Shown: one piece after another, positions 24,971 through 34,180 of the stretch
Numbering within the stretch: the stretch's first letter is position 1
How the letters are laid out: each line of letters opens with the position of its first letter
NCBI GenBank assembly: GCA_034522075.1
Contig: JAXHLO010000035.1
Coordinates: 62,001-126,000, forward strand
Length of the DNA: 64,000 nucleotides
Direction of reading: 5' to 3'
DNA from: UBA7803 sp034522075
Lineage (GTDB): Bacteria > Pseudomonadota > Gammaproteobacteria > Pseudomonadales > Azotimanducaceae
Program-made: the position numbers and the translations under genes
The notes under the pieces: generated by a model
Told to the model about the DNA's origin: nothing
Seen by the model: only the letters and a program-made list of their open reading frames with translations
The model's database searches: none

Positions 24971-26176
24971 ATGCGTCCGATTTCACTACTCACCGCTGTG
25001 GTGTGCGCAGTGATCTGGTCCGCCGCCGCGTCCGCCGAAGGCGGGCCCGAGGAACGCCAGTTTTTCATCAGCCTGCTCGGCGGCTACTACGAGGAAGCCT
25101 CCGACCTGGAGCTGCGCCGCGGCGACGCCACCGTCGGCGGCACCCTGGGCGCCGCCTTCAACGACCGCTGGTCCGTGGAGGCCATGTTCTTCAACTTCGA
25201 GCCTGACGTGGAAGTCGGCGGGCTACGCGGCGACGGCGACATGGACTACTGGTCCGTGAACTTCCTCGGCAAGATCGGCCGCCCCGAGGCCGACTGGCAG
25301 CCCTACTTCACCTTCGGCGGCGGCCGCGCCACCTTCGAATACGACGAGCTGCGCTCCGATCGCGATGACAATCTGTTCAACGTGGGGCTCGGCTTTTTCA
25401 GCAATCTGACGGAACGTCTGGTGTTCCGCGCCGACGTGCGCGGCGTCTATCACCACGATGCCGACAGTTTCTCGCCCATGGCCACCACCGGCATCAGCCT
25501 GCTGCTTGGCGGCCGTTCACAGCCCACCCCACCCGCCGACAGTGACGGCGACGGCGTTCCCGACAATGCTGACGCCTGCCCCGGCACGCCCGCCGGTACC
25601 GCCGTGGACGCCCGGGGTTGCCCGCGCGACAGCGACGGTGACGGTGTGTCGGATGCTGATGACCAATGCCCGCGCACGCCGGCCGGCGTCAGCGTGGATG
25701 CGCGCGGTTGTCCTCTCGACAGTGACGACGACGGCGTTGCCGATCACCGCGACGACTGCCCCGGCACGCCGGCCGGCGCCCGGGTGGACGACCGCGGCTG
25801 CGAGCAGCAGCTCGAGCGGGACGTTTCCTTCAACCTGACGGTGGAGTTCGGTTTCGATTCCGCGGAGATCACCGGTGTGGCGTTCCAGGAAATGCTCGAA
25901 CTGCTGCGCTTCCTGCGTGAATACCCATCCACCACCGCGACCATCGAAGGCCACAGCGACAGCGTGGGCGCCGAGCAGTACAACCAGGATCTATCCCAGC
26001 GCCGGGCCGAAGCGGTGGTGGAAGCACTGACCAACTCCGGTGTCGATGCCGACCGGCTGACGGCGCGGGGCTATGGTGAGTCGCGGCCCATCGCCAGCAA
26101 CGAAACCGAGGCCGGCCGAGCCCAGAACCGCCGCGTCACCGTGGTGGTATCGGGAACGACCACGAAGGCCGAATAA
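24971..26176 (+). CDS. OmpA-family outer membrane protein with TSP3-type repeats
   Basis: A 401-residue protein: signal peptide (to SAAASA, about residue 22), an OmpA/OprF-like N-terminal beta-barrel (about 25-180), a linker of three calcium-binding thrombospondin type 3-like units (DSDGDGVPDNADACPGTPAG and two like it, each with paired Cys and Asp-rich loops, about 185-280), and a C-terminal OmpA peptidoglycan-binding domain (FGFDSAEI, IEGHSDSVGAEQYNQDLSQR, GYGESRPIASN). It anchors the outer membrane to the cell wall. AAGGAGT precedes ATG 24971, and a strong hairpin follows the gene. Confidence 0.92.
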   Translation: MRPISLLTAVVCAVIWSAAASAEGGPEERQFFISLLGGYYEEASDLELRRGDATVGGTLGAAFNDRWSVEAMFFNFEPDVEVGGLRGDGDMDYWSVNFLGKIGRPEADWQPYFTFGGGRATFEYDELRSDRDDNLFNVGLGFFSNLTERLVFRADVRGVYHHDADSFSPMATTGISLLLGGRSQPTPPADSDGDGVPDNADACPGTPAGTAVDARGCPRDSDGDGVSDADDQCPRTPAGVSVDARGCPLDSDDDGVADHRDDCPGTPAGARVDDRGCEQQLERDVSFNLTVEFGFDSAEITGVAFQEMLELLRFLREYPSTTATIEGHSDSVGAEQYNQDLSQRRAEAVVEALTNSGVDADRLTARGYGESRPIASNETEAGRAQNRRVTVVVSGTTTKAE

Positions 26177-26211
26177 GGCAGACCGGCTTCCCGGCCGGAG
26201 CTGAACTGGAG

Positions 26212-26238
26212 ACCCGGGCGCGCTTTGCGCGTCCGGGT
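26212..26238. terminator. Strong hairpin after ompA-like gene
   Basis: Twelve-pair stem (one G-U) closed by a TTT loop, 36 bp after the OmpA stop. It lacks a T-run, so factor-independent termination is uncertain. It overlaps the possible -35 of tRNA-Pro. Confidence 0.45.
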
Positions 26239-26252
26239 GCTTCAGGTATCAT
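26225..26252 (+). promoter_or_regulatory. Possible tRNA-Pro promoter
   Basis: TTGCGC, 16 bp, TATCAT, ending 10 bp before the tRNA 5' end. Confidence 0.4.
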
Positions 26253-26260
26253 CGCGCCCC

Positions 26261-26338
<78 letters not shown>

Positions 26339-26488
26339 ATCTCCTTTCCCTGCCCGACGGGGTGGCCGTTTCCCCCGCCACCGCATTCGACGCTGTGCAC
26401 CAATCCGGCGCGCTGCAACGTCGTGCCGCACCGGACAGTGTTCATGTTTTGACATGGACTTCACCTGGACACCGGCACACTACCTTTC

Positions 26489-26833
26489 ATGGACACGAAC
26501 AACATTTTTAATGGCCGTGCGCGATGCCGCCGCCGGCTGCGCCTGCTGCTCATGATGCTCTGCATCCCTGCGGCTTCATGGGGTGCCGATGCAGAAAACG
26601 GTGAACGTCTGGCATTCCAGTACCACTGCATGACCTGCCACGGGGAACACGGCCGCTCGAACGCTGGCCGCTATCCGCATCTGGCGGGGCAGCACGCGGC
26701 CTATCTGGAAGCGCGCTTGAACTATTTCCGCAGCGCGGTTGAGCCCGGCAACATGATGAATGCCCAGGCGGCACACCTCGAGGATGCCGAAATCGCCGAC
26801 CTGGCGGCCTACTTCAGCAGGCAGGCCCGATGA
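26489..26833 (+). CDS. Class I cytochrome c, periplasmic
   Basis: A 114-residue protein with an Arg-rich signal peptide (LRLLLMMLCIPAASWG) and one heme-binding CMTCH, followed by GRYPHLAGQHAAYLEARLNY and the distal region NMMNAQAAHLEDAEIADLAA then YFSRQ. The PHLAGQ-AYLE-QL pattern is that of cytochrome c4/c553-like domains, half the size of a di-heme c4. The sixth ligand is probably the Met in NMMNAQA. It overlaps the next cytochrome gene by 4 bp (ATGA), so the two single-heme proteins are made together and may do what a two-domain c4 does elsewhere. Confidence 0.9.
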   Translation: MDTNNIFNGRARCRRRLRLLLMMLCIPAASWGADAENGERLAFQYHCMTCHGEHGRSNAGRYPHLAGQHAAYLEARLNYFRSAVEPGNMMNAQAAHLEDAEIADLAAYFSRQAR

Positions 26834-27150
26834 ACCACAGACGCATACGAGTCACGATCTCTCTGGCCGCGGCCGGTCTGCTGGCTGCGGGCTGCGCCCC
26901 GGACGCAGACCAGATCGCCCGCGGCGAGGCTCTGGCCGCAGAGAAAGGCTGCGTGGCGTGTCACGGCGCCCAAGGCGTCAGTCAGGCACCCGCCTTCCCC
27001 AATCTGGCCGGTCAATGGCCGCAGTACCTCAGGGTTCAACTCATGAAATACCGGTCCGGCGCCCGGCAGAACGCCGTCATGAACGCCCAGGCCGCCGGGT
27101 TGACCCAGGAGGAAATCGCCGCCCTTGCGGCCTTCTATGCGGCCCAGTAG
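26830..27150 (+). CDS. Lipoprotein cytochrome c (c4/c553-like)
   Basis: A 106-residue protein with a lipoprotein signal (SLAAAGLLAAGC, lipobox Cys) and one heme site CVACH, then FPNLAGQWPQYLRVQLMKYR and NAVMNAQAAGLTQEEIAALA with the candidate Met ligand. It is a close paralogue of the preceding cytochrome; here the heme domain would be tethered to a membrane by its lipid. Overlap of 4 bp with the upstream gene indicates an operon. Such cytochromes carry electrons to terminal oxidases or from periplasmic dehydrogenases. Confidence 0.9.
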   Translation: MNHRRIRVTISLAAAGLLAAGCAPDADQIARGEALAAEKGCVACHGAQGVSQAPAFPNLAGQWPQYLRVQLMKYRSGARQNAVMNAQAAGLTQEEIAALAAFYAAQ

Positions 27151-27242
27151 CCATAGCTGTCTATTGGGATTCGGCCGACGGCTCTCTGCACGATGGCGAG
27201 GGCATCGTCAACAACGCAACGCTGGATTCCATGGAGCAGTTA

Positions 27243-29456
27243 TCACCTGTCGAATGATGCACCCATGGAAGCCCGCAGCTCCGAGATCATTTCATCCAGG
27301 GCGCGCTCCACCACCGGGTCGGCTTTGAGTTCGCGCATGGCGCCATCGCGCAGGGCCTCGGCCACTTCCGTGGCCGTCAGCTCGCAGACCTTCAAGCCCC
27401 GGTGGTCAACGAACAGATGGTTGCGGGATTGCTCGAAGACCATAGAGAGCTTGCTGCGGTTTCTGGGCTCGCCATCCATGACGAACTCCACCCAGGTTCC
27501 CGGCCGCACACCGTCGAGCAGCGGTTCCAGCTCGGCATCCAGGGTGAGAACCGCAGCGGCGTCCGCGGGCACCAGCTCGACCACGTCCATTTCGTCGAGC
27601 TCGTGGACCTCATACTCGGCACCCGCTTCGAACCAGGCGCGGTCGTGTTCCGCCAGCTCCTGGAATCCGGCGTACAGGTCGCGGACCTGATCCTCGGCCT
27701 GCGCCGCGTGAAAACCGGCCACATGCAACCAGTGTTCAATGTGTTCGAACAGGAACGGCAATTGCTCGGCACGCTGCGCGAGATCCTCCTCGCGGGCGGC
27801 CGGCTGACCCAGCGCCAGCAGCTCATCCAGCGTTTCCGCCGCCTCACGCCAATCGTTGCTTTGCGGACCGTGGCGCACGCACAGATACACCATGACCTGC
27901 GTCCAGGCCTGCTTGATGAAGTCGCGGATGCCGTCCGGCAGGCGCAGGCCGGAGGCGCGGGAATTGATCAGGGTCTGCACCGCGCGGCGGGCCGCTTCCA
28001 CTTTGACCTTGCCCGATTCGCGCTCGGTGAGACGCTTTTCCAGACTCTTCGTCCGGTTCGCTGAGCGGGACACGGTGTCGTCCAGCGCGGCGTCTGCCTC
28101 GGCGAATACACCATCGTCGTCGTGACAGCCGTCGACGATACGGCTGACGATGGCGTCGATGGCCTTGTACAACGGGTCGTCCCGGACCTGGTCGGTATCA
28201 CCCCACCAGCCGAGCCCCACATCCGCCAGGCGATTGATCACCCGGCGTACCACATGGTCAGGATCATCGAACAGCGTGGTATCCGTCATGGCGACTTTGA
28301 GCACCGGGATCTGCAGCCGTGAGATCAGCGAGGCCAGCGGCAGGGAAATGCTCTCGTCGTGCAGGATGTGCTCGAACAGCAGGGACACGAGCTGCAGGGT
28401 GTCCTGCGCCACGTCGTCCACCTGGTCCAGTTCCCCACCCATACCGGCAAGCGCGCTGCCGGCCAGAGCGCGAAGATCGATGGGCTGGCCCGCTTCGAAC
28501 TGGCCGGAATCGAGTTGCACCGCAGTCAGCGCCCGCAGCAGATCCTCGGTGGAAATGATCGGCCCGCCGCGGCCTGCGCCGGACACGCCTCGCGGCGGCC
28601 CCATGGCGCCGCCGGGCACCTGACCGTGAATCAGCAGCCGGAGCTCATCGAACTCGGCCGAGGCCGTGCCGACACCGGACGCGGCCCCGCCGGAAGCGGC
28701 CTCGGCCGCCGGGTGCAAGGCAATATCGGCGTCCTCCGGATGGCCATTGGACCCGGCATCGTCATCCAGGCGCGTGTCGAGCCGCAGCGCCCGGCAGACG
28801 TCCCCATACAGGCCGCCGAGGTCATTGATGACCTGCGCCTCGAACTCGTCGAGCAGAAGGCGCTGCACACTCGTATCGAGCTGCAGCCTGCCCACCGCGG
28901 ACATGAAAGCGCCGGTGATGCGGAACACGCTCAATGGATTGCGCCGACTCGAATACGCCGAGCCGCGGGTTGCCTCCAGCGCCGGCGTGATGCGATCGAT
29001 GTAGGCCTTGTGCTGGCTGGCGGAACGGGACGTCACGGTAGACACGGCCACGGACAGCTCGAAGGCATCACCATTGAGCACCTGGGCGCCGCCAAGTTCG
29101 CCGGTGGGCTTGGCTCCGCCCTCGCGCCGACGGCCCGTTTGGCTGGCGGGATCGAAGCCGCGGAGAAACTCTGCGGCGAAATCCTCGTTCACCGCGTCAA
29201 TGCAGGACGTGAGAAACCGCGCTGACTCCAGCATTGCGCGCCGCGCCTCCAGCGAGTCCGCCGATTCGGCACTGGTTTCGAGGCCGGCAACCGTCTGTAC
29301 GAACACGCGCTGCAGACGAGGCTCCAGAAAATCCAATGCCTGCTGCGCCACATCGCGCAAAGTTGGGGGAACCTGATTGAGAGTGGACGCACGCGTCGGC
29401 CGGGTGGACTCGGCGCGGTGTTGACGCTGGTTCACGCGAATCTCCTGAATGGACAT
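27243..29456 (-). CDS. DUF1631-family protein
   Basis: A 737-residue protein matching DUF1631 in length and order: an N-terminal region VPPTLRDVAQQALDFLEPRL, a central EDLLRALTAVQLDSGQ, helix-rich LVSLLFEHILHDESISLPLA SLISRLQIPVLKVAM with the FFDDPDHVVRRVINRLADVG-like segment, and a C-terminal beta domain (GTWVEFVMDGEPRNRSKLSM, ending with RNHLFVDHRGLKV) reminiscent of PilZ-like folds. Function is not established; homologues occur in many gamma- and betaproteobacteria. No signal or membrane segment. It stands alone, convergent with the cytochrome genes. Confidence 0.85.
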   Translation of the reverse strand: MSIQEIRVNQRQHRAESTRPTRASTLNQVPPTLRDVAQQALDFLEPRLQRVFVQTVAGLETSAESADSLEARRAMLESARFLTSCIDAVNEDFAAEFLRGFDPASQTGRRREGGAKPTGELGGAQVLNGDAFELSVAVSTVTSRSASQHKAYIDRITPALEATRGSAYSSRRNPLSVFRITGAFMSAVGRLQLDTSVQRLLLDEFEAQVINDLGGLYGDVCRALRLDTRLDDDAGSNGHPEDADIALHPAAEAASGGAASGVGTASAEFDELRLLIHGQVPGGAMGPPRGVSGAGRGGPIISTEDLLRALTAVQLDSGQFEAGQPIDLRALAGSALAGMGGELDQVDDVAQDTLQLVSLLFEHILHDESISLPLASLISRLQIPVLKVAMTDTTLFDDPDHVVRRVINRLADVGLGWWGDTDQVRDDPLYKAIDAIVSRIVDGCHDDDGVFAEADAALDDTVSRSANRTKSLEKRLTERESGKVKVEAARRAVQTLINSRASGLRLPDGIRDFIKQAWTQVMVYLCVRHGPQSNDWREAAETLDELLALGQPAAREEDLAQRAEQLPFLFEHIEHWLHVAGFHAAQAEDQVRDLYAGFQELAEHDRAWFEAGAEYEVHELDEMDVVELVPADAAAVLTLDAELEPLLDGVRPGTWVEFVMDGEPRNRSKLSMVFEQSRNHLFVDHRGLKVCELTATEVAEALRDGAMRELKADPVVERALDEMISELRASMGASFDR

Positions 29457-29541
29457 GCTGCAGATTAGTCGAACACGCCCATTCTCAGCGGGAACCCGGT
29501 CACAGAATCGACGCCTTTGACGCCGATCGGGGCCCTGGGCG

Positions 29542-29997
29542 TCAATCCACCGTCATGGCTTCCACCATGGTGGCGCGGTCGTAGTAGTCACGCCACTCCT
29601 GAATTCGCCCGTTGGCGACCTCGATGACCCCCGCTACCGGAATCTGCGAATGCTTGCCGCGATAGACGAAGTCGTCGACGCGCTCGAAGAACACCACGTT
29701 ACCATCCACGGCCATATTAACCGTACGCAGCTCCACCCGTTCGAGCTCGGCGAACACCGGCTCGAAGTGCGCCCGCAGGGCCTCGCGTCCGACAATGGGC
29801 TCGAGCATGACACTGTGAAAGACACCGTCCGGTGCAAACAGCTCGACCACCCTGTCCACGTCGAGATCGTGCCATGCCTGAATCATGGCCCGCACTACCG
29901 CCTGAGGGGCATCAGCTTCGGCTGGCTGTGACTGCGACAGAGCGGTGATCGGCATCATAGCCAGTACTGCCAGGCACGGCCGCAGCAGGGCCATCAT
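29542..29997 (-). CDS. Limonene-1,2-epoxide hydrolase-like protein, secreted
   Basis: A 151-residue protein with a signal peptide (LLRPCLAVLAMMPITALS) and a SnoaL-type cone fold: AVVRAMIQAWHDLDVDRVVE, LFAPDGVFHSVMLEPIVGRE, FFERVDDFVYRG, then IPVAGVIEVANGRIQEWRDY. The Arg and Asp of FFERVDD and the Asp of EWRDYYD match the Asp-Arg-Asp triad of limonene epoxide hydrolase, which opens epoxides to diols with water. Export is unusual for the family. ATG 29997 overlaps the CoA-ligase stop (ATGA), so it is translated from the ligase transcript. Confidence 0.8.
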   Translation of the reverse strand: MMALLRPCLAVLAMMPITALSQSQPAEADAPQAVVRAMIQAWHDLDVDRVVELFAPDGVFHSVMLEPIVGREALRAHFEPVFAELERVELRTVNMAVDGNVVFFERVDDFVYRGKHSQIPVAGVIEVANGRIQEWRDYYDRATMVEAMTVD

Positions 29998-31550
29998 GAC
30001 ACCCTCCGTTGCTGCCCCCGCCAGAAAGGTTCGCGCAGTTCGGTCTTGAGGATTTTGCCCGACGGGTTGCGCGGCAGCGCCTCGGCCCAGTCCACCGACG
30101 TGGGGCACTTATAGTGGGCGAGCTGGCTGCGGCAGAATTCGATGACGGCCTGTTCCGTGAGCTCCGGGTCTTTGCGCACGACGATGGCCTTGGGGGTCTC
30201 CCCCCAGCGCTCGCTGGGTACGCCGATCACGGCGGCGTCGGCGATGCCCGGATGTTTCGCCAGGGCGTTCTCGACCTCCGCCGGATAGATGTTCTCCCCG
30301 CCGGAGATGATCATGTCCTTGACCCGGTCGTGAATGTAGAGATAACCGTCCTGGAAGTACCCGGCATCACCGGTGCGCAACCAGCCCTCGGCATCGATGG
30401 TTGCAGCCGTGGCTTCCGGGTTGCGCCAGTATCCCTTCATGTTCTGTCGGCCCTGCACCCAGATCTCGCCCACCTCGCCGTCCGCTTTGTCGACCCCGCT
30501 GTCCGGATCCACCACACGCACGCGGTTGGGTGCGACCGGTTGGCCGCAGGAGCGCAGCAGGTGAGCCCGCGGCCCGCCGGGGTCGTGATCCTCGGGCTGC
30601 AGTATGGCAATACCGCCGGTGGTCTCGGTGAGCCCATAGGCCTGCATGAAGCGGCAGCCGAAGGTTTCCATGGACCGCACCAGCACCGCCTCGGTAATGG
30701 GCGAGGCCCCGTAAACGATCATCTCGAGACTCGACAGGTCGCGCCCTTCGACACCGGGCACGTCCACCAGCATCTGCAGTACTGCAGGTACGAACAGCGC
30801 GTGTGTCACGCTGTGGCGTTCGATGGCGTCGAGGATGTGCAGCGGTTCCACGTCGCGCAGCAGCACCATGGGCGCTCCATGGAACGTACCCACCAGACCC
30901 CAGCCGCTGCCGGCGATGTGAAACAAGGGCATGCACACCAGGTTCACCGAGTCGGCCTGCATCCCCACGTCCGCCAGACCCTGCTGCAGTGTGCCGAGGA
31001 AATTATCGTGGGTGATCTCCACGCCTTTGGGCAGGCCCGTGGTACCCGAGGTGTAGAGCTGATAACAGGTATCACCGGGATCGGCCGGCAGCGCCGGATC
31101 CTCGTCTGCGCTGGCGCTCAGCCATTGCTCGTACGACGGATAGCCGCTGTCACCGGGATCGCCGATCACCACGATGGTCGGCGAGTGGGCCAGCTCCATG
31201 CGCGACAGATGCTCCAGAAACTCCTCGCCCACCAGCAGAACGCGGGACTCGCTGTGGTCGAGAATGAACTGCATCTCCGGCGGTGCCAGCCGCCAGTTGA
31301 CGGCTACCGAGACCGCATTGAGCTTGGCTGCCCCGAACAGATAGCTGAAATATTCCGGCGCGTTCTTGTCCAGATAGGCGACTCGGTCGGCCGGACCAAC
31401 CCCTGCCGCGGCCAGCGCCTGCGCCGCCCGGTTCGATTCCCGGTCGAGCTCCGCGAACGTCCACCGCCGGTCGTCGTTGAAGTAATGCAGCGCGAGGGTA
31501 TCGGGCTGCCGGCGCGCATGATGTCGCACAATGTCTGCAAGGCACTGCAT
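29994..31550 (-). CDS. Acyl-CoA (fatty/aromatic acid-CoA) ligase
   Basis: A 518-residue ANL-superfamily enzyme: core motif YTSGTTGLPKGVEITH, substrate-pocket segment MPLFHIAGSG, AYGLTETTGG, WLRTGDAGYFQDGYLYIHDR, hinge DRVKDMIISGGENIYPAEVE and the catalytic Lys in LPRNPSGKILK. It activates a carboxylic acid with ATP and CoA; the sequence resembles medium/long-chain or bile/cholate-type ligases, but the substrate is not determinable here. ATG 31550 (MQCLADIVRHH) has GGGGAG upstream; an extension to 31670 is open but not family-like. It is divergent from the TonB receptor gene, with shared control DNA between them. Confidence 0.9.
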   Translation of the reverse strand: MQCLADIVRHHARRQPDTLALHYFNDDRRWTFAELDRESNRAAQALAAAGVGPADRVAYLDKNAPEYFSYLFGAAKLNAVSVAVNWRLAPPEMQFILDHSESRVLLVGEEFLEHLSRMELAHSPTIVVIGDPGDSGYPSYEQWLSASADEDPALPADPGDTCYQLYTSGTTGLPKGVEITHDNFLGTLQQGLADVGMQADSVNLVCMPLFHIAGSGWGLVGTFHGAPMVLLRDVEPLHILDAIERHSVTHALFVPAVLQMLVDVPGVEGRDLSSLEMIVYGASPITEAVLVRSMETFGCRFMQAYGLTETTGGIAILQPEDHDPGGPRAHLLRSCGQPVAPNRVRVVDPDSGVDKADGEVGEIWVQGRQNMKGYWRNPEATAATIDAEGWLRTGDAGYFQDGYLYIHDRVKDMIISGGENIYPAEVENALAKHPGIADAAVIGVPSERWGETPKAIVVRKDPELTEQAVIEFCRSQLAHYKCPTSVDWAEALPRNPSGKILKTELREPFWRGQQRRVS

Positions 31551-31608
31551 GAGTGAAGCTCTCCCCTGTCCATCCCGGCCGATGATATTCCCGCGTATTC
31601 TGCAGGTA

Positions 31609-31666
31609 TTGCAAATGCGCCGGCAATCGTACTTGCATAATGAAACGCATACTAATGCATTTGCAA
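31609..31666. promoter_or_regulatory. Widely spaced inverted repeat TTGCAAATGC / GCATTTGCAA
   Basis: Two perfect 10-bp arms 38 bp apart in the AT-rich region between the divergent CoA-ligase and TonB-receptor genes. Form and place suit a regulator-binding pair, possibly a looped or dimeric operator. No regulator is assigned. Confidence 0.5.
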
Positions 31667-31790
31667 GCATGTGCTGGATCGAGGCGCGGAATCACTGACC
31701 TACACGCACAACACATTATTGCATTATGAGATTGTTCCTCCAATAATCGCACTACGCTAAGGCACTATTCACGGCGTAAGGGGGAGAGTT

Positions 31791-34094
31791 ATGAAGCCGA
31801 AGTCACCAGGTTCGATGGGGGCATATGTGTGTGCGGCCGTACTGGCGAGCGCAGTGTCCGGCACGGCGGCGGCAGCCGCGATGATTGAAGAGATCGTGGT
31901 CACCGCACAGAAGCGCGCGGTAGGGCTGCAGGATGCACCGCTTTCCGTGTCGGCCTTTACTGGAGAGATGCTGGACAAAGACCGTATTCTCGATGTGGAG
32001 GATCTCGCCAAGAGCGTTTCAGGCTTCTCCATCACCGCCCTGTCGCCCTTCGACCAGGAGCTGAACATCCGCGGCATCACCAATACGCGCCTCGACGCAC
32101 CCACCGCCGTCCCATCGGTGGGCATTTTTCTCGATGAGGTATACGTGGGCCGAACCGGCCTGCTGAACACCGACTTCTATGACATCGAACGCATCGAGGT
32201 GATCCGCGGACCCCAGGGCGTGCTGCTCGGCCGTAACGTCATCGGTGGAGCGCTCAGTGTCATCACGGCACGACCGGAGTTCGAAACCGGCGGCGCCGTC
32301 CGCGCCTCTGCCGGTAATCTGGACTCACGCCTCCTCTCCGGCCACGTCACCGGTGCACTGGCGGACAAGCTGGCCGGCCGGTTGTCGTTCCAGCACCGCC
32401 AGCGCGACGGCTATGCCGACGACCGCTTCAGTAACCGCGGCCTGCACGACGTTGATTCCACCCAGTTGCGCGGGCAACTGTTGTATGAGGACGAACCCGC
32501 CGACCTCAGTGTGCGGTTGATCGCCGACTTCACCGACGATGAATCCAACGGGGTTTGCCCTGTCGGCATCGACGGCGGTCCCGGCGCTCCGGGGCCGAAG
32601 CCCTGGAGCACCGCCCGGACCGTCATCGGCGGGCTCGACCGCCGGGAGTGTTTTCCGGAATCCGCCCAATATGCGAATACACCCGGGGATACGCTGCAGA
32701 ACGTCGAGCGTGAGGCGTGGGGCTTGACGCTCAGCATCGACAAAGGCATCGGCGATGTACTGTTATCGTCCATCACCGCTTTCCGGGACGGCGACGGCAG
32801 TTCCATGTACAGCCAGACGGGGCTCGGCCCTGACGGGCCGGGCGTTCTGGCCAATGGCCTGGTGTTCACTTTCGACTTTCCGGTCAACGAGTTCGAGGAA
32901 ATCAGCCAGTTCAGCCAGGAGCTGCGGCTCACATCCAACTACACCGACAGCCCCTGGGAGTGGATCGCCGGGGCTTACTACCAGAAGGACGACATGGACA
33001 AGTTCGATCGCTTCTGGGCGGAGGTCATCGTGCCAATACCGATCCTCAATGGGGAATCGCACTGGAACAACCGCGGCGAGCAGGAAAGCGTCGCCGTGTT
33101 CGGCCAGGTGGGCTATCGCTTCAACGATCAGTGGAAGGTGTCCGGCGGGTTGCGCTGGACCCGGGACGACAAGTCCGGACGTGTCTCCGGTCTGGCCGTG
33201 AGAACCGGCGACAAGTTCAATCCGGACGACCCGGTTGCGCTAACGCCCCTGTCCGCAGCGTTCGCCGAAGGCGAGGGCTACCAGACCGGCTACGGCGAAG
33301 AGTGGGACGAAGTCACGCCCCAGGCCATTGTCGAGTGGACCCCCAGCGAAGATTTGCTGCTGTACCTGAGCTACAGCGAGGGTTTCAAAGGCGGCGGCTT
33401 CCAGGACACGCCGTTCGATGCCACCACGGCCAACATCTCATACGAACCTGAGGAAGTGGAAAGCATCGAGATCGGCATCAAATCCACGCTCATGGACGGC
33501 CGGCTGCAGATCAATGCCGCCGCCTTCGACATGGACTACAGCAATCTGCAGGTGGAGCAGACGGACGACGGTTGCCTGTGCAACATCGTCGAGAACGCTT
33601 CCGATGCTTCCATCCGCGGCGTGGAAGTGGACGTCAAGTTCGCGCCCATCGATCATCTGCTGCTGAGCCTGTCCGGCAGCGCGCTGGACACGGAGTACGA
33701 AGACTTCGTAATCGTCTCCGGCGGCAGCGTGGTACAGGACAACAGCGGCAACACCCTGCAGCGGACGCCGGAGAATCAGTTCGATGCCGGCATCGACTAC
33801 ACGGCCGCTGTGGCTGACTGGGGCCGGGCGTTGAACTTCCGGGTGAAATATTCCTGGCAGGGGGAAATGCCCTGGGCGCCCACCGGCCTGTCCGAGGAAG
33901 ACAGCTTCGGCCTGCTCGACAGCCGCATTACGCTGGCCATTCCCGGACAACCCTGGACGGCATCCCTGTGGGGCAAGAACCTCACCGACGAGACGGTACG
34001 CAGCAACGTGATCGAATTCTTCGGCGACGAGATGTCCCTGTTCCGCGCACCGCGTACCTACGGCGTCGATTTCACCTGGGATTTCGGCGGCTGA
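31791..34094 (+). CDS. TonB-dependent outer-membrane receptor
   Basis: A 767-residue intact receptor. Signal region up to about residue 25 (ASAVSGTAAAAA), a TonB-box-like EEIVVTAQKRAVGLQDAPLS, the plug with LDVEDLAKSVSGFSITALSP, ELNIRGITN, FLDEVYVGRTG and DIERIEVIRGPQGVLLGRNV, then the barrel with YLSYSEGFKGGGFQDTPF, NINAAAFDMDYSNLQVEQT and the last strand YGVDFTWDFGG. It belongs to the receptor group abundant in sphingomonads and hydrocarbon or steroid degraders, which often import non-siderophore substrates; this one lies beside CoA-ligase and acyl-CoA genes. ATG 31791 follows AAGGGGGAGAG. No Fur-like site is seen in front. Confidence 0.9.
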   Translation: MKPKSPGSMGAYVCAAVLASAVSGTAAAAAMIEEIVVTAQKRAVGLQDAPLSVSAFTGEMLDKDRILDVEDLAKSVSGFSITALSPFDQELNIRGITNTRLDAPTAVPSVGIFLDEVYVGRTGLLNTDFYDIERIEVIRGPQGVLLGRNVIGGALSVITARPEFETGGAVRASAGNLDSRLLSGHVTGALADKLAGRLSFQHRQRDGYADDRFSNRGLHDVDSTQLRGQLLYEDEPADLSVRLIADFTDDESNGVCPVGIDGGPGAPGPKPWSTARTVIGGLDRRECFPESAQYANTPGDTLQNVEREAWGLTLSIDKGIGDVLLSSITAFRDGDGSSMYSQTGLGPDGPGVLANGLVFTFDFPVNEFEEISQFSQELRLTSNYTDSPWEWIAGAYYQKDDMDKFDRFWAEVIVPIPILNGESHWNNRGEQESVAVFGQVGYRFNDQWKVSGGLRWTRDDKSGRVSGLAVRTGDKFNPDDPVALTPLSAAFAEGEGYQTGYGEEWDEVTPQAIVEWTPSEDLLLYLSYSEGFKGGGFQDTPFDATTANISYEPEEVESIEIGIKSTLMDGRLQINAAAFDMDYSNLQVEQTDDGCLCNIVENASDASIRGVEVDVKFAPIDHLLLSLSGSALDTEYEDFVIVSGGSVVQDNSGNTLQRTPENQFDAGIDYTAAVADWGRALNFRVKYSWQGEMPWAPTGLSEEDSFGLLDSRITLAIPGQPWTASLWGKNLTDETVRSNVIEFFGDEMSLFRAPRTYGVDFTWDFGG

Positions 34095-34105
34095 CGGTCT
34101 CTGAT

Positions 34106-34176
34106 TGTGGGAGCGGTCTCTGACCGCGATGCCTTGGCCAGGACAGCCAGATCGCGGTCAGGAGACCGCTCCCACA
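34106..34176. repeat. REP-like palindromic repeat (variant)
   Basis: Arms TGTGGGAGCGGTCTCTGACC and its near complement enclose about 24 bp, between the convergent TonB-receptor and acyl-CoA dehydrogenase genes. It could also act as a two-way terminator. Confidence 0.7.
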
Positions 34177-34180
34177 CCCA

